Shown here piece by piece: positions 52,311-62,308 of a DNA stretch of 64,000 nucleotides. The notes beneath the pieces were generated by a model that saw nothing but the letters and a program-made list of their open reading frames with translations, was not told where the DNA came from and did no database searches. Numbering within the stretch: position 1 is the first letter of the stretch; every line of letters begins with the position of its first letter. The stretch comes from Flavobacteriaceae bacterium UBA1682. Its GTDB lineage: Bacteria > Bacteroidota > Bacteroidia > Flavobacteriales > Flavobacteriaceae. A program made the position numbers and the translations under genes. Where the stretch lies: contig DCKE01000015.1 of the NCBI GenBank assembly GCA_002320285.1, positions 8,199-72,198 on the forward strand, read 5' to 3'.

Positions 52311-55112
52311 TTAAAAATTCAAATTCATTTCCATTCCAAAATAGGGAGCACTGACTCCCTTTTGTCTCAGTTTAACCCCATTTACTACCGTAGGTTCATC
52401 ATAAGTAAAAATTCTATTGACGAACATCGACAGGTTTACGGCGTTATAGAAACGTTTGGATATTTTTACATTAACATTCATCGAAAGCGGTGTTCGCTTC
52501 GAAGTAAATTGCCCCTCGCTATACTTAATGGTCAACCACTGCAGATTAGGATCTTGTTGGTGCTCTTCTAAATAGGGATGCAATACCCCATCTGTAGTTA
52601 AATAAGCCTGCGGAATCCCATTTCGACGCATAGCTTCATTGATGTAAAACCACGCAACCTGCGTTGACATTGAAAATTGCAAGCCCAATTTAGGTATGTA
52701 GGTATCGATGGTTAAATTCGTATTTAGGTTTTGTTTTATTGAACCGTCGTCGTCGTTATACAGTCCTATAAACGGAACTTCAGCACCATTAATAATCACG
52801 CTCTTTTGTCCCCTCTTATAAACGGGTTGGCTGTTTCTATAAGTCGATTCAAACCAAGCTCCATTAAAGGTAAATCGAGTATTGATCACTTCTAATCGCT
52901 TGGATGAAAATTGAAATTCGATTCCTTTTTTATAGAGCGCACTTCCGTTATTTTGAACGTCATAAAGTCCCAAATAGGTAGCTGTTGTATAGGGCAATTG
53001 ATTTAAATCCGGTCGAGAACTCAATAGCTGATGATCAATTCCCGAGGCATCATATCTCTTGTAATCCAGCAATTGATAACGGCTGCTATTTCGAAATCCG
53101 GAATTCATTTTTTCGTCAAAAAACGTCACGGAAAACCGATTGGAATTATAGCTGAAATCAACGCGGAATTCCATTTTTTTATTGATGGCCGGCTGTATAT
53201 CTTTATTAACTCTCGGGGTTATATAGGTTTGGTAATTTACTCTTCTGTAGTCGGGATTGTTGTGAAAAAAATTGAGTTGCGTAAAATCGGTATACAAATT
53301 ATCGGGGTATAAGGTATTTAGGGTAGGAAACATCGTGTGTTGCCCATAACCTATCGTAAAATCCACAGCCAAGGGTTTGTTTTTAATTTGCCATTTTGGC
53401 AACCTCCATTGCAGATGAATTCTCGGATCCCAGTACCACTGATTACCGATCGCATAAGACTTGTCTAAGTTTAACATACTCGCAGCACGCACTCCTGTTG
53501 ACAAGGTCCATCCGTGGTTATTGCGTTCAAAATTGGCTATGTTTTCGATATAGACAGCTCCTTCTTGGCTTGCAGGTATATCGTTGTAACTCCTGGGTCT
53601 TGAATTCATTTCTGGATCTGGAGGCAACAGCGGATCATATTGCTGTCCTTCCCCCTTGTTTTTGGTGTAGGTCCATTCCAATCCGATTTTGGATTCGTTT
53701 TGGACAACTCCCAGATTATACTTTAAATCAGCTGACCATTTTGAGTACAAATCCAATGGTTGCCCATCAACTGTGAGATTAGAAATATACTGAGGGGTGA
53801 TGTAAATCCCGTCCATTTCCCCTTCTGCTGTATTAATCGGAATGGCTGTGGCACTGGTTAACTGCACCCATTTTACCTGCTCAATTTTATCCCATTCTCT
53901 TCGTATAGATGTATGCCAATTTATCGATTTTAGCCAAGTAGATTCTAAGACGTTCCATTGAAATCGATTTGATAATCCAAACTGATGGTAAGACGATTTA
54001 TATCGATCTACTTTAGCATAACCCGCATCGGGGTCTGTCTTTTCACTGTCTACGGAAGCGGTATAATCCAAATCGGCATTCCACACCAATTCATGAGCAT
54101 TCCACAACCACGTTTTTTGAAATCGCAAAGAAGCCGTGATTCGTTGATAACTCTCCATGTTATTTGTCGGATCTGGTTTGGCATCCAAATAATCTGCCCC
54201 GACGTTTAGCTGTATATTTCGCTTACCAAAATCCAATCCCTTTCCCAAATAATACAACTTGCTAAATCCATCGGCCTTAAATCGACTTTCCCAATCTGTA
54301 TACCCTCTTTTTCGAATTATTTTGACTAGACCACTGGTTAAATTACCGTATTCTACGGAAGGAATTCCGCGAACAATCTCTACACTTTCAATTTGATCTG
54401 TCGACAAACTTCGCATATCCATCCCACTAGTAAGGTGCGATCTGCGCGCATCCGTATAACCGTTTCCCGGTGTTATGATTTGGCTGGATCCAGTAGTATA
54501 TTGTAAATTGGCTTTGGAAGTAATCGGTATGCCATCCATTACAAACGAAGTGCCCAACGAAGAGGTGTTATACTGACTCCCAGTGGTACCGACTTCTCGT
54601 AAAGTAATCTTGTTAGATGCATTTAATATGGGATCCTTAGAATGTCCTCCAGGTAATAATTCTAATAAATCTGAAAAACTCGAGGGCTGTAAGTGTTTCA
54701 TTGCGGTTTTATCAATAATTGAAGAAGTGGTCAATCCTTTAGATTCCTTAGCAGTTATAACTACTTCTTGTAAATTATTGAAATTGATGTGCAACATTTG
54801 TCTGCGAACCGTCGGCTTTTTAATGGTCAAGGTATCAGCAAAGGTTAGGTATGATAAATGTGTAATTTGTAAGGTCCAAATACCGTGCGATAACTGCGTT
54901 TCAAAAACACCTAGTTCATTGGTTTTTCCGATCAATCGTTCCTTTTGATGTTGCAAAACCACTGTTGCATCTGAAAGCTGTTGATGATCTTCTCCAACGA
55001 GCTGTAAAGTGAAAGAAGTTTTATTATTTTGAGCAAATGCCGTACAGCATATCAAAACAATACATACTAAAAATTGTTTTTTAACCCTAATTTTAAAACC
55101 GAGTACCTTCAT
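52311..55112 (-). CDS. TonB-dependent outer-membrane receptor
   Basis: 933 residues: signal peptide (CIVLICCTAFA-QN), a carboxypeptidase-like N-terminal sandwich (SFTLQLVGEDHQQLSDATVVLQ), a plug (LQEVVITAKESKG, SFSDLLELLPGG, FVMDGIPITSKANLQ, IESVEIVRGIPSVEYGNLTSGLVKI), and a barrel ending in YFGMEMNLNF. The VRGIPSVEYGNLTSG stretch is the usual TonB-receptor plug motif. It heads a four-gene operon with DUF4876, DUF6850 and a cytochrome c peroxidase. The promoter carries a palindrome like an iron-regulator site. Confidence 0.92.
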   Translation of the reverse strand: MKVLGFKIRVKKQFLVCIVLICCTAFAQNNKTSFTLQLVGEDHQQLSDATVVLQHQKERLIGKTNELGVFETQLSHGIWTLQITHLSYLTFADTLTIKKPTVRRQMLHINFNNLQEVVITAKESKGLTTSSIIDKTAMKHLQPSSFSDLLELLPGGHSKDPILNASNKITLREVGTTGSQYNTSSLGTSFVMDGIPITSKANLQYTTGSSQIITPGNGYTDARRSHLTSGMDMRSLSTDQIESVEIVRGIPSVEYGNLTSGLVKIIRKRGYTDWESRFKADGFSKLYYLGKGLDFGKRNIQLNVGADYLDAKPDPTNNMESYQRITASLRFQKTWLWNAHELVWNADLDYTASVDSEKTDPDAGYAKVDRYKSSYHQFGLSNRFQWNVLESTWLKSINWHTSIRREWDKIEQVKWVQLTSATAIPINTAEGEMDGIYITPQYISNLTVDGQPLDLYSKWSADLKYNLGVVQNESKIGLEWTYTKNKGEGQQYDPLLPPDPEMNSRPRSYNDIPASQEGAVYIENIANFERNNHGWTLSTGVRAASMLNLDKSYAIGNQWYWDPRIHLQWRLPKWQIKNKPLAVDFTIGYGQHTMFPTLNTLYPDNLYTDFTQLNFFHNNPDYRRVNYQTYITPRVNKDIQPAINKKMEFRVDFSYNSNRFSVTFFDEKMNSGFRNSSRYQLLDYKRYDASGIDHQLLSSRPDLNQLPYTTATYLGLYDVQNNGSALYKKGIEFQFSSKRLEVINTRFTFNGAWFESTYRNSQPVYKRGQKSVIINGAEVPFIGLYNDDDGSIKQNLNTNLTIDTYIPKLGLQFSMSTQVAWFYINEAMRRNGIPQAYLTTDGVLHPYLEEHQQDPNLQWLTIKYSEGQFTSKRTPLSMNVNVKISKRFYNAVNLSMFVNRIFTYDEPTVVNGVKLRQKGVSAPYFGMEMNLNF

Positions 55113-55137
55113 AAAACCTGCGCTACTAATCGTTTTG

Positions 55138-55192
55138 CAAAATTATCTAAGTACCATTTAACTTGCAACTTATTTAGACTAATTTCAAATAA
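55138..55192 (-). promoter_or_regulatory. Promoter TTG-N20-TAATTTTG with adjacent Fur-like palindrome
   Basis: On the minus strand TTG (55166-55168) precedes TAATTTTG (55138-55145) by 20 nt, the full Bacteroidota promoter. Directly upstream, TTATTT ... AAATAA (55170-55192) flank AGACTAATTTC; 19 of 23 positions fit a perfect TTATTTAGA-type palindrome that I associate, from memory, with iron regulation in flavobacteria. The regulator is inferred. Confidence 0.6.
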
Positions 55193-55367
55193 AGATCATG
55201 AAACGATTATTTCTTTAAGTTTTCTACTAAAATAAAACCGAATTCAACAAGCAATTATGCTGAAAAAAAATAAAAAATAAAAAATTAACAATAGAAGCCG
55301 CGCATTTACGATCAAGTTGAATTTTATAATTCCAAAAATCTTAATTAAAAGAGCTTTTAATCGGGAA

Positions 55368-56369
55368 CTATAACTTTTGAACCTCCATTACATCCGGAAT
55401 TTCGGGTTGCAGATTTCTTTTTTTCAGATAATGATTTCTAAAATCAGAAGGGGTAGCACCTACAAATTGTTTGAAATACTTATGAAAAGAAGATTTTGAA
55501 TTGAATCCACAGTCATACACAACAGACTCAATGGTAAATAAGTAATCTTGGCTTATCAATAAGGTTTTGGCGTGTTGGATTCGGTACTCTGCTAGTAGTT
55601 GATAAAAACTTTTATTCATTTCCCGGTTAAGTACGGTCGAAAGTATGTTTTTAGGAATATTTATTTCTTTGGCAAACTTATCAAAAGTAAAACAAGGATT
55701 TAGAAACTGTTGGGAAGTTGTAAAATAACATTCAATACGCTCCACTAATAGAGACTGTGAATCTACTGTTGGCCGGACCATTTCCTCCATTCTCGTTTGC
55801 ACAAATGCTGGTATTTGATCCTTTATCAGATGAATTGCAGTAATTGCTATTGAACAAATTAAAAAAATAGCTAAGGTTATTTTGGGCGAGAACAACACAA
55901 AAACGTAGGAATAATCTTCCATAACATACATCAAATGTATAATCAAAAGGAAGATCAAAAAAAAGACCATATAGCTGGTTGCTTTGTGGTACTGATCAGC
56001 ACATAATTTCCTATTAAATATCCACAAAAAAAGTATATAACTGCCTAAAGAAAAAATCGTCAGCCGGCTTAAAAAGTAGGACAGGTAACTACTTGATGAG
56101 AAATAATCCAGCAACACACCGATTAAAAAGGGCAACATTTGAATTCCTACAAGCGTCTTGTTGACTTCTCTATCAAATATTTTAAAGACTAAGCTTAGCA
56201 ATACAGGTCCATACAGCAACCCTAAAACAATTTCATGTCCTTGGAACAATAAAAGTAAATGAATTAACATCAGCCACAAAAACAATCTAAAATAATTAGA
56301 TATAGCATGTAGGTCATTTTCCAATTCGGAAAAACAAAGGATTTTTTTAATACAATAAACGGCAGACAT
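55368..56369 (-). CDS. AraC-family regulator with an N-terminal multi-pass membrane domain
   Basis: 333 residues: six or seven hydrophobic segments over residues about 25-190 (FLWLMLIHLLLLF, IVLGLLYGPVLLSLVF, MVFFLIFLLIIHLMYVM, ITLAIFLICSIAITAI), then a helix and a C-terminal AraC DNA-binding domain with both HTH units (FDKFAKEINIPKNILSTVLNREM; TIESVVYDCGFNSKSSFHKYFKQFVGATPSDFRN). It would sense a membrane signal and act on DNA from the inner membrane. It is transcribed toward the TonB operon, 255 nt apart, so it could regulate it. Confidence 0.9.
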   Translation of the reverse strand: MSAVYCIKKILCFSELENDLHAISNYFRLFLWLMLIHLLLLFQGHEIVLGLLYGPVLLSLVFKIFDREVNKTLVGIQMLPFLIGVLLDYFSSSSYLSYFLSRLTIFSLGSYILFLWIFNRKLCADQYHKATSYMVFFLIFLLIIHLMYVMEDYSYVFVLFSPKITLAIFLICSIAITAIHLIKDQIPAFVQTRMEEMVRPTVDSQSLLVERIECYFTTSQQFLNPCFTFDKFAKEINIPKNILSTVLNREMNKSFYQLLAEYRIQHAKTLLISQDYLFTIESVVYDCGFNSKSSFHKYFKQFVGATPSDFRNHYLKKRNLQPEIPDVMEVQKL

Positions 56370-56544
56370 TATAATATATAAAGGTTATTCTCGTACATAA
56401 ACACTGTAGTTAATATGTAGTAAAAATAGCCTTTATACCTTACCGCATAAATTCATGACTAGTCGTTTTCACGATAACAGACACTCCTAACCTATCCCAA
56501 GACCGATAGTAGGCATCAGAAAGCCCTTTAAAAGTACTAAACCA

Positions 56545-58134
56545 TCACGAAGCTTCCAGCTCCTGATTGCTTAGATTTTCTAAAAAGACCGACGGCGTAA
56601 TCCCCGTATGCTTTTTAAACACCGCGGTAAATTTACTATGGGTCGAGAAACCACACTCTTCAGCCAAATAGCTTATTTTATAATTTTTGTATTCAGGTTG
56701 ATTCATTATTCTCTCGATGATGTATTGTATTCGCAATTTCCCTATATAATTATTGAAATCCAGATTTCTATGATTTTTCAAGATCAGTGACAGATATTTG
56801 GTATTGGTATCTAAGGTGGCTGCTAAGGTTGAAGCTGAAAAATTCTTTTCCAGATACCCAAATCCACTTTCAAATTCGCTGAGTTTTTGCAGGATTTTCT
56901 TTTCGACTGGAGCCGAAATCGAAAACTTCTCCTTCACCACATCTTCTGTACCTACACCGATCTGATCGTTCACACTAATAGGTTTTACCGCGTCTTTAGT
57001 TGATTGTTTTAATTCGTTAATGAGGGTTTTAAAACGCAGTTGATCTTTTTGCTTTTTAATCCGATAAAACACCAAAAAAGCCAGAATTAATAAGAGCAAT
57101 ACCCCAATCGCAACGGCATAGAAGTACTGTCGGCTTTCTAATTTCTCGTTATTCTGAACAATTTTATGGAATATTCCATCTAGAGTAGATTTGCTGCGTT
57201 TCGAGTCGGTATGATAAAGCGTGTCGTATTTTTCGAGGTATTCCGTTTTTTTAAGCGTATCTCCTAGTTCGTCGTAATAATCGCTTAAGCCTTTAAAAAC
57301 GTCCAATTTTAAACCGAGAAATCCCGACGATATAGCCAGTTGCTCTGCTTGTTTAAAGTAGTCCAAGGCCATTGGATACTCTTTTCGATGTAAGGCAATG
57401 GAGGCTTTACCGTTAAATATCATACCTCTCAATACCGATTCGGACAGGGAAGACTGATCCAAATAGCTCAAGGATCGATCATAATGTTGTTCTGCCCGGT
57501 CAAAATCCCCCAGATTGATTTCACATTTAGCGAATAACTCTTCATTAGTCGCCTTATAATAAAAATTATTGGGACTCTCTTTTAGGCGATTAAAGTAGGA
57601 TTCACTCTTCTTAATCAGCTGTTTGGCCTTAATAAAATCTCTATTATCCAACTCATAGTACGCCAATTCCTGATGAACCAAACCGTAATAAAAATTTCTT
57701 TTTTTCTCTACTTCGACTTTTTTTATGATTTGTATCCCTCTATTTAAAGCTTGTTTACCCGATTGCAACAAGCCGAGATTTCGATATTGAGCCGATAAAA
57801 AACCCGCAATCTTTGCCTGCCAGTCATAATCGTTGATCTTAATGGCAATTTGTTCTGCCTTTAAGGCGTATTTTATAGATTGTTCTTGCTGTCCCAATTG
57901 TTCATAAATGGAAGCCGTGAGCATTAGCGCTTTTAATTGATGCAAAGGCGGTGTCGAATGTACAAATAACGAGTCCGAGATAGCTAAGGCTTTTACATAA
58001 TCCTTCTTTGCCCAATTGACCCCCGTGTCAAAATAAATGCTATCAAACTTCGACAAACTTAATTCTTTACTTTGAGCGTACAAACCCGTCGAAAAAAGAC
58101 CAAGGCTCCAAAAAATAAGGTAGAGATTTCTCAT
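56545..58134 (-). CDS. TPR-containing, membrane-spanning AraC-family regulator
   Basis: 529 residues: signal peptide (STGLYA-QS), TPR-like helical repeats across about 30-330 (QLKALMLTASIYEQLGQQEQSIKYALKAEQIA and others), one membrane helix (YAVAIGVLLLLILAFLVFY, about 340), then an AraC DNA-binding domain (STLAATLDTNTKYLSLILK; KISYLAEECGFSTHSKFTAVFKKHTGITPSVF). The periplasmic TPR part probably binds a protein or peptide signal. The target is unknown; it neighbours another AraC-type gene in the same orientation, with 175 nt between them. Confidence 0.9.
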   Translation of the reverse strand: MRNLYLIFWSLGLFSTGLYAQSKELSLSKFDSIYFDTGVNWAKKDYVKALAISDSLFVHSTPPLHQLKALMLTASIYEQLGQQEQSIKYALKAEQIAIKINDYDWQAKIAGFLSAQYRNLGLLQSGKQALNRGIQIIKKVEVEKKRNFYYGLVHQELAYYELDNRDFIKAKQLIKKSESYFNRLKESPNNFYYKATNEELFAKCEINLGDFDRAEQHYDRSLSYLDQSSLSESVLRGMIFNGKASIALHRKEYPMALDYFKQAEQLAISSGFLGLKLDVFKGLSDYYDELGDTLKKTEYLEKYDTLYHTDSKRSKSTLDGIFHKIVQNNEKLESRQYFYAVAIGVLLLLILAFLVFYRIKKQKDQLRFKTLINELKQSTKDAVKPISVNDQIGVGTEDVVKEKFSISAPVEKKILQKLSEFESGFGYLEKNFSASTLAATLDTNTKYLSLILKNHRNLDFNNYIGKLRIQYIIERIMNQPEYKNYKISYLAEECGFSTHSKFTAVFKKHTGITPSVFLENLSNQELEAS

Positions 58135-58557
58135 TACTGATTAGATATTATTCACTTTTTGGAAAATAAACGCAAAACGAACATTTATTAATATAGTACT
58201 ATCCGTCGCAAACGAATTCGTTTTACTTCAGGCTGCCGGCTGTAAAAAACAGTGGATCGTCCCTTTATACCAAAAATATTATATTTAAAAAACTTTCGAA
58301 AAGCTTTTTATTAAACCGCTAAAATACGCCATAAAAATATAGATTTCTTAAAAAAATACTTGAAAATCATCTTTTATCGCTATCAAATACCACGACCTAT
58401 CGTTAGACTTTTTTTCTATGGTATCATTGATAAATACAATTCAAAAATATAGGACACGCCTTGATCAAAGCCTAACTTAGCTATATAGAGGATGACAAAA
58501 TGAGATTTGAAATAAAATCGCGGTCTCTCTAATTTAACAATGCTAAATCCAAAAAAC
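58135..58557. other. Divergent intergenic region
   Basis: About 420 nt, AT-rich. Only a minus-strand TATTTTTG (58271-58278) is worth noting as a possible -7 for the TPR/AraC gene. No gene, repeat or strong hairpin seen. Confidence 0.4.
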
Positions 58558-59232
58558 ATGAAAATCCTAGCCATAACCATAGAAACAAACGATCTGGACA
58601 AAACAACACAGTTTTACTCCGAAATTTTGCAATTCGATTTATGTTATAAATCCGAATTGGAAGTGCATTATAAGATCGGACATTCGCTATTAAAATTCGT
58701 AAAGACAGCCCATGCGACTGCAATTTACCACTATGCTTTTAACATTCCTTCTTCCCTACTCGAGTCTGCTCTAAACTGGGCAAGACAGCGCCTAGAAGTC
58801 ATTAAAAACCCGACAGACCAACTGATCACAACATTTGAAAATTGGAATGCACAAGCCATTTATTTTTACGATAACAACGGTAATCTCGTAGAATTTATCG
58901 CTCGTTATGATCGTGATGAATCTTCAAAATCAGCTTCTTTTGATCCATCAAAAATAGAAAGCATCAGTGAAATTGGTATAGTGACTGCAGAACCAATGGG
59001 ATTAGCAGCAGATTGGATTAAACAATATGGTTTAAGTTATTTTGAGAAAAGCCCACCTACAAAAGATTTCTTGGCCTTGGGTGATGATGAGGGTCTTTTA
59101 ATTGTGGTGAGTCCACAACGAAATTGGTATCCGACCAACATCCCTGCCAGGCAGACCACAACATCAATTGAATTCGAAATTCAGGATACAACAATTAGTT
59201 TATCGACAGCACAGAGCAATATAGAGCGATAG
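58558..59232 (+). CDS. Glyoxalase/VOC-family protein
   Basis: 224 residues made of two VOC-like halves. The first half begins ILAITIETNDLDKTTQFYSEILQFDL and includes IGHSLLKFVK and AIYFYDNNGNLVEFIARYD (the usual NxVE metal-site strand). The second starts SISEIGIVTAEPMGLAADWIKQYG. Substrate unknown; such proteins include dioxygenases and isomerases. Start chosen at the ATG of MKILAIT, six codons after another ATG. It is convergent with the polysaccharide dehydratase gene. Confidence 0.82.
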   Translation: MKILAITIETNDLDKTTQFYSEILQFDLCYKSELEVHYKIGHSLLKFVKTAHATAIYHYAFNIPSSLLESALNWARQRLEVIKNPTDQLITTFENWNAQAIYFYDNNGNLVEFIARYDRDESSKSASFDPSKIESISEIGIVTAEPMGLAADWIKQYGLSYFEKSPPTKDFLALGDDEGLLIVVSPQRNWYPTNIPARQTTTSIEFEIQDTTISLSTAQSNIER

Positions 59233-59278
59233 CTGCTTTTTGTTTTTAAAGTGTGCTATCAATTTTATAACATGCAAT

Positions 59279-59309
59279 AGCCGCAATCCGATTTTTGGGA
59301 ATGCGGCTT
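59279..59309. terminator. Weak hairpin between convergent genes
   Basis: AGCCGCA pairs with TGCGGCT, with an A:A mismatch and inner TCC/GGA. There is no clear T run, so function is uncertain. Confidence 0.4.
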
Positions 59310-59335
59310 GTGTATGCTCCGTTTAAAAAGAACTC

Positions 59336-61237
59336 TTAATCTAAACTTTGATAGGTAGAGTTCTGCGATTTATATTCGGGAACGATGTCTTTTATTTTCT
59401 GGACAATGACGTAATTATTTGGTTTTACTTCAGTTTCCGTTGCAAAAACGCAAAGTTCATTAATCAATTCAGACAGATGATCGGCGTTAGATGTCCGGAC
59501 TTGGGCAATCATGATTTTTTCGTGATGTGTTTTCAAGGTATTTTCGTCATCTGCCAGCAGTTCTTCAAAAATCTTTTCTCCCGGTCGCAGTCCAGTTATT
59601 TCGATATCGATATCGTTGGGATAATTATAACCGCTTAAGCGGATCATGCGTTGCGCCAATTCAAAAATCTTCATCGACTCTCCCATATCAAAAACAAAAA
59701 TTTCGCCACCTTTTCCCATAACGGAAGCCTCCAATACCAGCTGACAGGCTTCAGGAATCGTCATAAAATAACGGGTGATATCTTTATGAGTTACGGTTAG
59801 CGGGCCGCCTTTCTCAATTTGGTTCTTAAAAAGCGGAATCACCGATCCGTTGGAACCTAAAACATTTCCAAAACGCGTAACAATAAAACTCGTGGTGGTA
59901 TTTTTATCTAAACCGTTGACATAAATTTCGGCGATTCGCTTGGTTGCCCCCATCACATTGGTAGGATTTACTGCCTTATCGGTAGATATCATAACAAATT
60001 TCTGAGCTTGATGTTTTACAGAGAGGTCGGCAATAATTTTAGTACCACTGATATTAGTATTTACCGCTTCATATGGGTTGTATTCCATAAGTGGAACGTG
60101 TTTATAGGCTGCCGCATGATATACTATATCCGGTTTATACGTAGCGAACAGCACATCCATACGCTTTTCTTCGCGCACATTACCTACGATATACTGTATA
60201 CGCGAACAAGTGGTACATTCCATGCTTTGTTGCACATCATATAAAGCAGACTCTGCCTGATCGAGTAAAATCAGTTCTTTAAAATCTTTACGAGCTATTT
60301 GTCGCGCTATTTCACTTCCGATAGATCCGGCGGCACCGGTAATTAAAATTACTTTCCCCTGAATCTCCTGATTGACAATTGGATTGTCGAGTTCGATGGA
60401 CTTACGTCCGAGCAAGTCCTCAATTTTTAACTGCTTGATTTGCATACCGGAGTACTTCCCGTTCAACCAGTCCGTTGGCGGCGGTATGATTTTAATTTCA
60501 ACCGGTAAAACCTCCAGCACTTCGGAAATTTCATTTAACCTTTCTCTCGATATATTCTGGATTGAAATAACGATATCATCGATTCGGTTTTTCAATAGAA
60601 ATCCCATTGTTATTACGGAGGGACTCAATACGGGTAGTCCATTTATTTTTTTACCTACCTTACGCGGATTGTCGTCTATAAAACCCAATACCTGTGTATC
60701 AATACGGGTGTCGGTTTGTAAAGCTTTGATCGTTATAATTCCCGAATCTCCTGCTCCATAAATTAAAACTCTTCGCACATTTCGCCCACCCAAAACATAA
60801 ATCTTATAGAAACTACTGTAAAAGATACGAGCTGCCACCATTATTACAACGGTCAGCAACATGTGTAAGATCAGTACAGAATACGAAAATCTAAAATACA
60901 CGGATAAGGAATCTGGAAAAACGCCATTTCTTTGCAGTGCAGCAATAATTGCCAAAACAAAAGCGGCAAAGAAACAGGAAATCAATACGGATTGCGCATC
61001 TTTTAAACCGGTTTGTCGCACCACACCGCGGTGTGTTTTGAATAAAACAAAGGTTAAAAAATACACGATAACCACTATAGGGACCTTACATAAAGTATGA
61101 TTCACCGTAAAATTACCATAGAAACTACTCAGTATAAAATTGGAAATACAAAAACAGAACACTACCACTAGAACATCAATACACAACACGATGCCACGCG
61201 GTGTATCTCTCCTCAATCTATCTTTTATTGACGCCAT
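59336..61237 (-). CDS. CapD/WbpM-like membrane UDP-sugar 4,6-dehydratase
   Basis: 633 residues: four N-terminal membrane segments (IVLCIDVLVVVFCFCISNFIL, VPIVVIVYFLTFVLF, VLISCFFAAFVLAIIAAL, VLILHMLLTVVIMVAARIF), a CoA-binding-like domain (VLIYGAGDSGIITIKAL), and a short-chain dehydrogenase domain with GAAGSIGSE, YHAAAYKHVPLMEYNPYEAV, STDKAVNPTNVMGATKR (catalytic Lys) and PGEKIFEELL. It dehydrates UDP-GlcNAc-type sugars at the inner membrane, a first step to amino or deoxy sugars for surface polysaccharide or glycans. No other polysaccharide genes are nearby in the window. Confidence 0.92.
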   Translation of the reverse strand: MASIKDRLRRDTPRGIVLCIDVLVVVFCFCISNFILSSFYGNFTVNHTLCKVPIVVIVYFLTFVLFKTHRGVVRQTGLKDAQSVLISCFFAAFVLAIIAALQRNGVFPDSLSVYFRFSYSVLILHMLLTVVIMVAARIFYSSFYKIYVLGGRNVRRVLIYGAGDSGIITIKALQTDTRIDTQVLGFIDDNPRKVGKKINGLPVLSPSVITMGFLLKNRIDDIVISIQNISRERLNEISEVLEVLPVEIKIIPPPTDWLNGKYSGMQIKQLKIEDLLGRKSIELDNPIVNQEIQGKVILITGAAGSIGSEIARQIARKDFKELILLDQAESALYDVQQSMECTTCSRIQYIVGNVREEKRMDVLFATYKPDIVYHAAAYKHVPLMEYNPYEAVNTNISGTKIIADLSVKHQAQKFVMISTDKAVNPTNVMGATKRIAEIYVNGLDKNTTTSFIVTRFGNVLGSNGSVIPLFKNQIEKGGPLTVTHKDITRYFMTIPEACQLVLEASVMGKGGEIFVFDMGESMKIFELAQRMIRLSGYNYPNDIDIEITGLRPGEKIFEELLADDENTLKTHHEKIMIAQVRTSNADHLSELINELCVFATETEVKPNNYVIVQKIKDIVPEYKSQNSTYQSLD

Positions 61238-61274
61238 ATAAAATCAACTCTTCTTATGTTGTTGTACTTAAATC

Positions 61275-61282
61275 CAAAACTA
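61275..61282 (-). promoter_or_regulatory. -7 box TAGTTTTG of the CapD/WbpM-like gene
   Basis: Exact TAnnTTTG on the minus strand, 38 nt before the ATG. Confidence 0.6.
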
Positions 61283-61702
61283 ATTTCTATAGGAAACAGC
61301 TTCTGATTTCAGAAAGGTAAAGTTAGGGTATTTTAAATAATTTTTTAAGTTAAAACTTCGTCTTTTATCTGGGTTTTTGAAAAAAAATTATTTCAACTAA
61401 GTTTTTTTCACATAGTCAAACTGCTGTAAATCAAAGGATATTTAATCTACCACAATAATGACCAGCTGTAGCTCGTGACATTTAACTTTAATTCCTTTAA
61501 ACAAAAAGGCCATTTACCGAAGAGTTGTTGACTAAATTTAACACATTGTTAATTATTACTTAATAAGAACGTAAATTTATTGAACAATTAATTAAATTCT
61601 TAAAGCTAAAAAAACAATCGCCATTTTTTTCTTAAAACCGCCGTTAAAATTACAGATATATTAACAAATTTGCCTCGTTTTTTCAAGCTGATATCCACCA
61701 TA
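61283..61702. other. Long AT-rich non-coding region
   Basis: About 420 nt with no frame, repeat or strong fold that I can support on either strand. Confidence 0.4.
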
Positions 61703-61741
61703 AAAAAACCATGCTTTTACTATCGTAAAAGCATGGTTTAA
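61703..61741. terminator. Strong hairpin terminator
   Basis: AAACCATGCTTTTAC pairs perfectly with GTAAAAGCATGGTTT around TATC. It is about 100 nt beyond the stop of the small YodC-like gene read leftwards, and is its likely terminator. Confidence 0.8.
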
Positions 61742-61842
61742 CAATCTAAAAACTTTATAAAGTAGTCGTAGAAAAATTAACTTGACGACTGTGTTGTTGT
61801 GAACACAATTATTCTTGAAGCGCTATGCTGTATTTGATATCG

Positions 61843-62007
61843 CTATTTTTTTTTAACAACAGAAGAGGTCATCAAGCGCAGTTTTTCAAATATTTTTTTT
61901 TCTTCATTATAATATACCACATTAACTTGATCTCCTTTAATAGACTCTATAGTCATTTTAGGTCCACCCGATTTTAGAACTACGATATCGCCTAGTTTAA
62001 TATCCAT
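61843..62007 (-). CDS. Small YodC-like (DUF2158) protein, 54 residues
   Basis: A short gene whose product starts MDIKLGDIVVLKSGGPKM, the core pattern of DUF2158/YodC proteins (GDVVxLKSGGPxMTV), followed by TIESIKGDQVNVVYYNEEKKIFEKL, a small SH3-like barrel. Role unknown. An exact -7 box TATTTTTG (62034-62041) lies 27 nt upstream on the minus strand, and a terminator hairpin lies downstream. It is missed by a 60-codon cut-off. Confidence 0.8.
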   Translation of the reverse strand: MDIKLGDIVVLKSGGPKMTIESIKGDQVNVVYYNEEKKIFEKLRLMTSSVVKKK

Positions 62008-62033
62008 ATTTTATTTAAAAACTTTGATTTATC

Positions 62034-62041
62034 CAAAAATA
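62034..62041 (-). promoter_or_regulatory. -7 box TATTTTTG of the YodC-like gene
   Basis: Exact TAnnTTTG on the minus strand. The next roughly 230 nt toward the helicase gene hold nothing else I can support. Confidence 0.6.
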
Positions 62042-62275
62042 CATTTTTTTAAGGTATAAAAAATTGTTTTAACAATTTTTTCCAAATTTATAGCGGATAA
62101 TGCAATATAAATAGTAATTAGTCTAAATAAAGACAAAATTCAATACAGAAAATATATTAATACCATAGTTATAGAATTCTTTGATTATTGAACAGGTGGT
62201 AGAATTTAGTTCGGTTTTATCCCGTTTCTATAGTATTTTTTTTATAAAAATAATGCTCGAACTCGTTGAATAGTA

Positions 62276-62304
62276 TTGTACTAAAAATTATTACTTTACC
62301 TTTG
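62276..62304 (+). promoter_or_regulatory. Helicase promoter TTG-N18-TACCTTTG
   Basis: TTG (62276-62278) and TACCTTTG (62297-62304) lie 18 nt apart. The ATG follows the box by only 4 nt, so transcription probably begins at or next to the start codon. Confidence 0.65.
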
Positions 62305-62308
62305 TGCT

